Below, one piece after another: positions 57,121 to 64,000 of a stretch of 64,000 nt of DNA. This DNA is from Primulina eburnea (Eukaryota > Streptophyta > Magnoliopsida > Lamiales > Gesneriaceae). The stretch lies in the NCBI RefSeq assembly GCF_022965805.1, contig NW_027331320.1:80500-144499 (forward strand). The letters are read 5' to 3'. Position 1 is the stretch's first letter. The number at the start of each line of letters is the position of its first letter. Position numbers and translations under genes: made by a program. Below the pieces are notes generated by a model. It made no database searches. It was not told the origin of the DNA and was given only the letters and a program-made list of their open reading frames with translations.

Positions 57121-58983
57121 ATGGCCGGAAGACCTCCCCGAAACAATCGCAACCCGCGATACGCAAACGTTAACAACCGCAACAACAATGATGAAGATCC
57201 GAATGCTGACGGCAATCCACCTCCCAGAGTGGGCCTGAGCCAAGTAGATTTAATGGCTATAGCCACCATAGTCGCAACAACTATCCAGGGTTTGGGAAAC
57301 CCCAATGGTAACGGTAATCAGCAGCCACAACCACCACCGGCACAGAATGGGATCAAGTATTATTATGAGTCCCTTCGTAAGAACCGTTGCCCAGTGTTCA
57401 AGGGAGACGCCGACCCTGAGAGTAGCCAGAGTTGGTTGAAAAGCGTGGAAACCCAACTGCAACTGCTAGAGATACCGGAGGCACATAAAGTAGAGGTGAT
57501 AGTGCCATTCCTGGAGGATAAGGCAAGCAAGTGGTGGGAAACCGTCTCACCTACCCTGACAGCCGCCGGAGCAATCACTTGGCAACAATTCAGAGATGTC
57601 TTTCTCAAACAGTACTTCCCAGCAGAAGTCAGACTTCAGAAACTGAGCGAGTTTGAGAATTTCTCGCAAACTCTAGACATGTCAGTGGTGGATTACACCT
57701 CCCAATTCAATGACCTTGAAACTTATGCCCCGACAATCATGGCAGATGAAGTTCTAAAAATGCACAGATACAAGAAGGGTTTGATCAGCCGTATCCAGTC
57801 ATCCTTAGCAGTTTACCAACCTACAAGCTTTGCTGATTTAATGGGAGCAGCGATAAGAGCTGAGACGGATATCAAGCGTCGGGAGAACGAGAACAAGAAT
57901 AAGCGACCTCTTACTGGACATTTATCTCAGGGGAAGCCACCATTCAAGAGACCGAATCAGTCCAGTGGATCATTTAAAGGTGCTTCGTCCCACCCAACTT
58001 ACCAAGAACCAAAGATGTGCCCCAAATGTAATAATTGTCATTCTGGAGAATGCCACCGACAGACGGGAGCATGTTCAATTGTGGGAAATTAGGGCATCGA
58101 ATTGCTAATTGCCGAGCCATTGAAGAGAAGTACCAAGCCTAATGCTGATGCTAACCCCAACAAGCCAAGGGAGAATAAGCCCAACGCTCGTGTGTTTGCA
58201 ATAACCCAAGAAGAAGCAGATGATGCAAACGATGTCGTGGCAGGTACCATTTTTGTCAATGAAATGCCAGCTTATGTGTTATTTGATAGTGGTGCTACTC
58301 ATTCATTTATATCTAAGAGGTTCACTAAGAAACTAGGGCTTACGCCTGAATTACTAGTTGAACCATTTAGAGTAGCGACTCCTACTAGTAAGACAATCGA
58401 AATACTTAGAGTGCACCGAAAGTGTAAAATCTGTATCAATGAGCACCTATTCCAAGCAGAATTGAAACAACTGAACATGGTGGAGTTCGATGTCATCTTA
58501 GGAATGGATTGGTTAGCAAGAAACAATGCGATGGTAGATTGCAAGGGAAAGAGTGTTAGGCTCCGAACCCCGAACCAAAAAGAGGTCGTGTATCATGGCA
58601 AATCCAAGGAACGGAAGTCACTTCTTTCCGCATCCCAAGCATGGAAAGCCATGAAATCTGGAGCAGATATCTATCTAGCAACGGTTAACGTAGTAAAGGA
58701 AGAGATTGAACTTAAACCGAGGGACATCCCTATCGTGCGAGATTTCCCAGACGTCTTTCCAGAGGAACTACCAGGGGCAGTCCCGGATCGAGAAATTGGG
58801 TTCGAAATCAATTTAGTGCCCGAAGCGGCACCCATCTCCAAGGCACCGTACAGAATGGCACCAGCTGAACTTAAGGAGCTAAAGGAGCAACTTCAAGAAT
58901 TGCTAGACAAAAAGCAGATTCGACCAAGTGCGTCTCCATGGGAGCTCCAGTACTTTTTGTCAAGAAGAAAGATGGGAGCATGA
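57121..58983 (+). pseudogene. Gypsy gag, protease and start of RT, frameshifted
   Basis: Gag starts MAGRPPRNNRNPRY and contains the retrotransposon Gag domain (FKGDADPESSQSWLKSVE, KASKWWETV, FLKQYFPAEVR). The zinc knuckle near 58020-58115 is broken: a base appears to be missing near 58073, giving TAG at 58090-58092. A second shift near 58120-58130 restores frame. The protease follows with LFDSGATHSF (near 58270) and DVILGMDWL. The pre-RT block ([25 protein letters not shown]) ends at another apparent base loss near 58939, giving TGA at 58981-58983. RT residues continue in another frame to 59030. Confidence 0.88.
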
Positions 58984-59033
58984 GGCTGTGCATTGACTAT
59001 AGGGAATTGAATAAGATCACTATCAAGAACAAT

Positions 59034-62000
59034 TGTAAGGTCCAAAATTAATACGACGTAACCCAACGGCATGCAAATCTAGGAATTCTGAAAAAAAAAA
59101 TGGTTAACTAATTGATATTAATTGCTTACTTGATTATGTGACATGCATGATTATTTGCTAAATATGATTTAATTGTCATGATGCATTAAAAATGTATTTT
59201 AAGGAATATTCAAGTGACGATCGAGGAACGGGGACCGATGGCTGAAAAATAGAAAAGGATTTTTATTAAATGATTATTTTTAATTATTTAAAATATGGTC
59301 GATGCTTTTTAGTATTTTTGAAATTAAGGGTTTTGAGGTGATTTTATACGCCGGGGCGTAAATTTTATCCGTGTTGGTTTTTCAATTAAAATACAAGTTT
59401 TTTGGCAGCCCGGCTAATAAATTCACAAATTTAATTAAACAAAAACATTGCTAATATTTTATTTAAATCTTAATTAGACTAATGGGCTTAATTTAGAGGT
59501 TTAATAGGCCTAAGCCTAATTAGTAATTCAATTAGCTATTTAAAGTTTTTTTAATCACAAAACCCTTCACTTTGCAAAACCAATCTCACGGCCACACCTC
59601 TTTCAAAATTCAGAAACTCTCCCAAGCAAGAAAAACACACGGCACACACTATATTTTTGAAGGAAAAATTCGGTGGAAGCTTAGGGAGATTAAATCCGCG
59701 GTTCTCGTCCGTACTTCGCGATCGTCAACGGGTTTTTCGTGCGTTAAATACGCAAAGGCACGCCTATTCTTTCCTTCAAACCATCAACACATCATATTAT
59801 TTGTTTTATGCATGAATTTTTCTGAAAAATGTAGCAGCATGTTAAAAATCTCGTAACTTCATGTACATGGGTCCTAAATTGGTGTTTTGAATTCCCAAAA
59901 TCATGTTTTATATGTGTTAAAGGGGCTGCCATGATCAGGACATGCTTAGACGTCGTTTTAGATGAATTTAGACACCAAAAACAGCACCTAAAACACTACA
60001 CACGATCCACAACACAAGCTGAAGCACCATCACAGGCCAAGGAGTATATGGTTCGTTTTCTTTGGTTCTTCACGGCTAGGGCTTGGTTCGGTTGGTTCCA
60101 GGGGTTGGCCAAGGTCAGGAGGGAGTCTAGGGAAGATTCCTAGCCAAGTTAGGACTCGAGCTAAGAGGCTGGGAGGAGTCCTTGACAGCAAGGACTCCCA
60201 CCCGAGAAAGCAAATTTCTTTAGTGCAGGGTTGCGCAGGGTACAGGGGATTAAGGGGCTTGACCAGGGGGCTTGGGCTGGGCTAGGGGGACTCTTTGGAG
60301 TCCTAGGTAAGTGCACAACAGGTTGGTTCAGGGGTGGCTCGGTCGGCTAGAGTCCTAAGAGTGAAAACAAGAGTCCTTCTGCATATGAGTTTTCTCGGCC
60401 ATGACAAGCTGCTGAGATGTGGCTTCGGTTTCAGGGGCTGGGGTCGAGTCCTTAGGTTCTAAGGGTCCAGTAGGGTCCATAGGGGGCATGGGTCGAGGTT
60501 GGTTCAAGAGGGTTCGAGCTTGGCTCAGGGAAAAACGAGTTTGGCTCAAGGGTGTCTAGATGTGTTTTGGGGCTGTTTCTGCAGCTAATGTTTTGCTTCG
60601 TTTTTGGGGCTTAGGGTAAGGTCCAATGGGTTATAACTGTTCAGTAGGGTCCCTAGATGGGTTGGCTAGGTTTTGGTTCAAGGTGGCTCGGGCGTGGCTC
60701 GCGTAAATTAGGAGATGGCTCGGTGTGTTCGTCGAAGGGTCAAAAACGAGATTAATTAAGCCAAAATTGATTCCGTGGGTCCACGGGGGTGGCTCATGAC
60801 ATGGAAGGGTAGAATAAATAATAAAAAGGCTATGTTAAAAATTTGGGATCAAAATAACGAGTTTTGGATTTAATCGAGATTTAATCGCCGCACGAAACGC
60901 TAATTAACGAGTTAATTGAAAATCCTAGTTTTATGCTTCATAAAATTATAAAAAATTAGGTTTAAGCTTAAATAATTATTATAAGTCTAAGTTTTTAATT
61001 TGGGAATTTTATATTAAGGTTTGGTTTAATTCGGGATTAAAACGCATTAATACGTCACATTTAAAGAATAAATTAAAAGTCTTTGATTTAAGCTAAATAA
61101 AAATATGAAAAAATTCATGTAGGCTTAAATAATTATTTTGGAAATGTTAGAGTCAATGAAATTAATAATAATTCAAAAACGTGAAATTTTACGTCCAGGG
61201 GTAAAACGGTCTTTTTACACCTAAAAATTAGTAAACGTCATGGCAGTGCCCGAAATGCTGTTTTATGTGCTAATATGATTATTTTCAATGGTTATGGATG
61301 TTTATGTGGTTTTATATGATTATTTTAAATGTTGATGGAATTTTATATATTTAGGGATTTTTATGACGAAAGATTTATTTCAAATGTTTATGATTTAAAA
61401 TGTTAAAATGTTATTTTAAATGTTCATGGTTATTTATATGTTAAAATTTTATTTTTAAAACGTTTATGGATTTTATGGTTTAATTATGGACATTTAAAAG
61501 ATATGTTGCATGCTTGGTTTAAAAGAAAAACGTTATACGCATGTTTAATTTTTTTTAAAGTGATGAGAATATGAAACGTTGAAGGAAGTGAAGTAATTGT
61601 GACTAATACGATGATATGTTGGAAATTTCGCGAGGGTTATGGTCCCAGTGGGAGCCCGACGATCGTGTTTCCTTGGATACGGATATGTAGATGTATACGA
61701 TGATATGTTAATACGTAAGGCCAAGGCCCAGTTGACGGGTGAGAGTGTCGCTGGTGTCCCCGCCGTCCAGTACTGTGGTTACATGTAGATGGATCCATCG
61801 CCCAACACGTAGACGTAGACGTATATGAACACGAAAGTCACAATTAACGATCTGAATTCAACGAAAGTAAAAAGGAATACGTATATGTTGATGATAATAT
61901 GAATATGATTATTTTAAGGATGATATGATTAAGTTTACGAAAATGTTATTGTTTAAAGTTTTATGCATCATGAAAATATTTACGAAAATAATTATGTTTA

Positions 62001-62519
62001 TGCATCTTCATGAAAATGATATTTTAAGTACACGTATTTTTCACTGTTATATGTTAACTGTATTACGTATTACTCGTTATCAAGAATATGACGTGTTGAG
62101 TCTTTAGACTCACTAGGTGTGTATGATGCAGGTGATATAAATAACTATGATATTGGAGGTCTTGACGAGTGACTTGCTGGACTGTCGGTGCACATAACCC
62201 GAGGACCAGCGCTTCTATTTCCGCATTTAAGTTTACGATTTTAAGTTAAAGATTTTTTTTACGACATTTTATTTATGCTTTTTGAGAGATTTTGAGAGGT
62301 TTAGTATGGGCTACACTTTTTCAACATTTATTGCTTTTTAGGTTTGGTAAAACATGCGACGATTTCATTTTTATGACTATTTCACTCGAATTTTTAAATA
62401 CTAGTTGATTGAGGTTTATCTTAAAAAAGTGCAAAGGTTTATGTGTATGGCCGAAAATTGAGTGAAAAAAAAAAAAAAAATCTAGCACGTTTTGAGAAAA
62501 CGAATAAGCAGACGTTTCA
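59034..62519 (+). mobile_element. 3.49-kb solo LTR nested in the gypsy RT
   Basis: It starts TGTAAGGTCC and ends gacgtttca, interrupting the RT between residues LNKITIKN and [10 protein letters not shown]. Flanks acaat (59029-59033) and acaag (62520-62524) form a target duplication with one mismatch. There is no internal region and no coding domain. Diagnostic phrases of Tekay-type LTRs include the cccagtgggagcccgacgat segment near 61650. A truncated relative lies at 33774-35620. Confidence 0.85.
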
Positions 62520-64000
62520 ACAAGTACCCTCTTCCGAGAATAGATGATCTGTTTGATCAGCTTAAGGGAGCCACAGTATTTTCCAAATTGGATTTGAGAA
62601 CGGGCTACCACCAATTGAAGGTCAGGGCTGAAGACATCCCAAAGACGGCCTTTCGGACAAGGTATGGACACTACGAATTCACAGTGATGCCTTTTGGTCT
62701 GACAAACGCGCCAGCAGCCTTTATGGACCTAATGAACAGAGTATTCAAGCCGTCCCTGGATCGGTTCATAGTGGTATTCATTGATGACATCCTTGTCTAC
62801 TCTCCTAGCAAAGAAGATCACGAAGAGCATCTCCGCCTCACTCAACAAACTTTAAGGGAGAAAGAACTCTATGCCAAGTTCAAGAAATGCGAATTCTGGC
62901 TAAACAGTGTGTCCTTTTTAGGGCATGTGATATCGGAAGCAGGAGTATCAGTGGATCCAAAGAAAGTGGAGTCAATTCTAGATTGGCCGAAACCAAGAAA
63001 CGCCATAGACATTAGAAGTTTTCTTGGATTGGCAGGCTATTACAGGAAATTCGTTGAAGGATTCTCTTCCATAGCCGTACCACTAACAAGGCTTACTCAA
63101 AAGAATTCTAAATTCATTTGGGATGACAACTGCGAGAAAAGTTTTCAGACATTGAAAGAAAAGCTCGCGTCTACACCAGTGTTAGTCTTGCCCACTGAAG
63201 ATAAGGATTTCACCATCTACAGTGACGCATCGAAGGAAGGGTTGAGATGTGTACTCATGCAAGAAGGAAGAGTGATTGCCTATGCATCAAGGCAGTTGAA
63301 GCCGCATGAACGAAATTATCCCACTCACGACCTCGAACTGGCAGCAGTCGTCTTTGCTTTGAAGATATGGAGACATTATCTCTATGGCTCCAAGTGCGAA
63401 ATCTTCACGGACCACCAGAGCCTCAAATACTTGTTCACCCAAAAGGAATTAAATATGAGGCAAAGACGATGGATTGAGCTGTTGAAGGATTACGACTTGA
63501 CTATAAGCTACCATCCAGGTAAGGCAAACAAAGTAGCTGATGCTTTGAGTCGGAGGGATATGAGTAAGGTTACCCTAGCTGCAATCTCCGCTAAACCATG
63601 TCTGCGAGAAATCGTCAAGTTGAACCAGGATCGAGACCCAGTTCTAGTAAAACTTAAGGAACAAGCTAAGGAAGCAAAGTCTCAAGATACTCAGATCGAC
63701 GACAAAGGAGTCCTTTGGATGAAAGGACGATTGTGCGTACCAGACATAGATAACCTTCGACAAGAAGTAATGTCAGAAGCACATAAGTCGAAATTTTCAG
63801 TCCATCCTGGCAGTACCAAGATGTACAGAGACCTAAAGAAGAATTTCTGGTGGAGTGGAATGAAAAAGGATGTTGCGATATTTGTTTCCAAATGTCTTGT
63901 GTGCCAACAGGTCAAAGCAGAGCACCAAAGACCTGGAGGACTTCTTCAACCTCTAGAAATTCCAGAATGGAAATGGGAACATATCTCCATGGACTTTGTG
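62520..64000 (+). CDS. Gypsy RT, RNase H and integrase N-terminus (continues past window)
   Basis: The frame with codons at 62522, 62525 and so on is open to the window end. RT has [42 protein letters not shown] and the FIDDILVYS catalytic box (near 62787). RNase H begins [16 protein letters not shown] (near 63220), where an Arg stands in place of the usual Gly of GLGCVLMQ. The integrase zinc-binding region ([17 protein letters not shown]...CLVCQQVK, near 63800-63920) and the start of the core (ISMDFV) follow. It is separated from its upstream half by the solo LTR, so no intact polyprotein is made. Confidence 0.9.

Larger units (their letters stand above)
55450..64000 (+). mobile_element. Ty3/gypsy element of Del/Tekay chromovirus type, 5' part
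   Basis: LTR end, primer site, extra ORF, gag, protease, RT, RNase H and the start of integrase are in order on the plus strand. The element runs off the window before the integrase core and any chromodomain. It is interrupted inside RT by the solo LTR at 59034-62519. The RT-RNase H-integrase order shows gypsy; the residue patterns are of the Del/Tekay lineage. Confidence 0.9.

Noticed and set aside
59572..60549. Short ORFs (94, 70 and 64 codons) on both strands
   Set aside because: All lie inside the 3.5-kb solo LTR and show no domain.

Overview
This is a gene-poor, repeat-rich stretch of a eudicot nuclear genome. The evidence is GT-AG introns, LRK10L/rust-kinase-type receptor kinases, Ty1/copia and Ty3/gypsy LTR elements primed by initiator Met-tRNA, several MITEs and an integrated pararetrovirus. 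I could not fix the species. An asterid, perhaps Lamiales, is a guess from the look of the repeats.

The genic skeleton is a cluster of LRK10L-type receptor kinase genes, all on the plus strand. Two look complete, each with three exons (16084-19800, 608 aa; 51722-53834, 601 aa). One is a dead duplicate with no kinase exon (30985-33375). One is an ectodomain exon with an intact splice donor but no adjacent kinase exon (38838-39591). One is a broken ectodomain fragment (40356-40925). A roughly 70-bp relic of a kinase glycine loop lies at 38141-38211. The 5' parts of the first and second genes, with their flanks, are two copies of one segmental duplication (about 4151-18660 and 25385-33375).

The duplication dates the transposons, because each copy supplies the empty site for insertions in the other. 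Copy 1 alone carries a gag-only LTR element with apparently identical 796-bp LTRs (6749-11423, TSD GGTAA) and a 1.8-kb solo LTR (13615-15450, TSD agatg). Copy 2 alone carries a 723-bp inverted-repeat element (29280-30002) and a small MITE (about 32150-32323). Both copies share an older minus-strand copia relic and a SIRE-like LTR.

Other regions: 1-3933 is the 3' part of a decayed copia element with its 3' LTR. 20177-25023 is a copia deletion derivative whose leader holds six tandem RNA-type hairpins. 33774-36720 is LTR debris. 42295-42816 is a hAT-like MITE. 54245-55143 is a Harbinger-like MITE with four consecutive long palindromes. 55450-64000 is a Del/Tekay-type gypsy element with an extra coiled-coil ORF before gag, its reverse transcriptase split by a 3.5-kb solo LTR (59034-62519).

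The most striking object is 43229-51585. It is an 8.36-kb unit with about 110-bp imperfect inverted repeats and a perfect 9-bp target duplication, as expected for a Mutator-type element. Between its arms lies an almost unit-length endogenous pararetrovirus with the order small ORFs, VAP-like, coat, movement, protease/RT/RNase H, transactivator-like, promoter. It has only a few in-frame stops. Its promoter points at the receptor kinase gene that starts 0.7 kb downstream.
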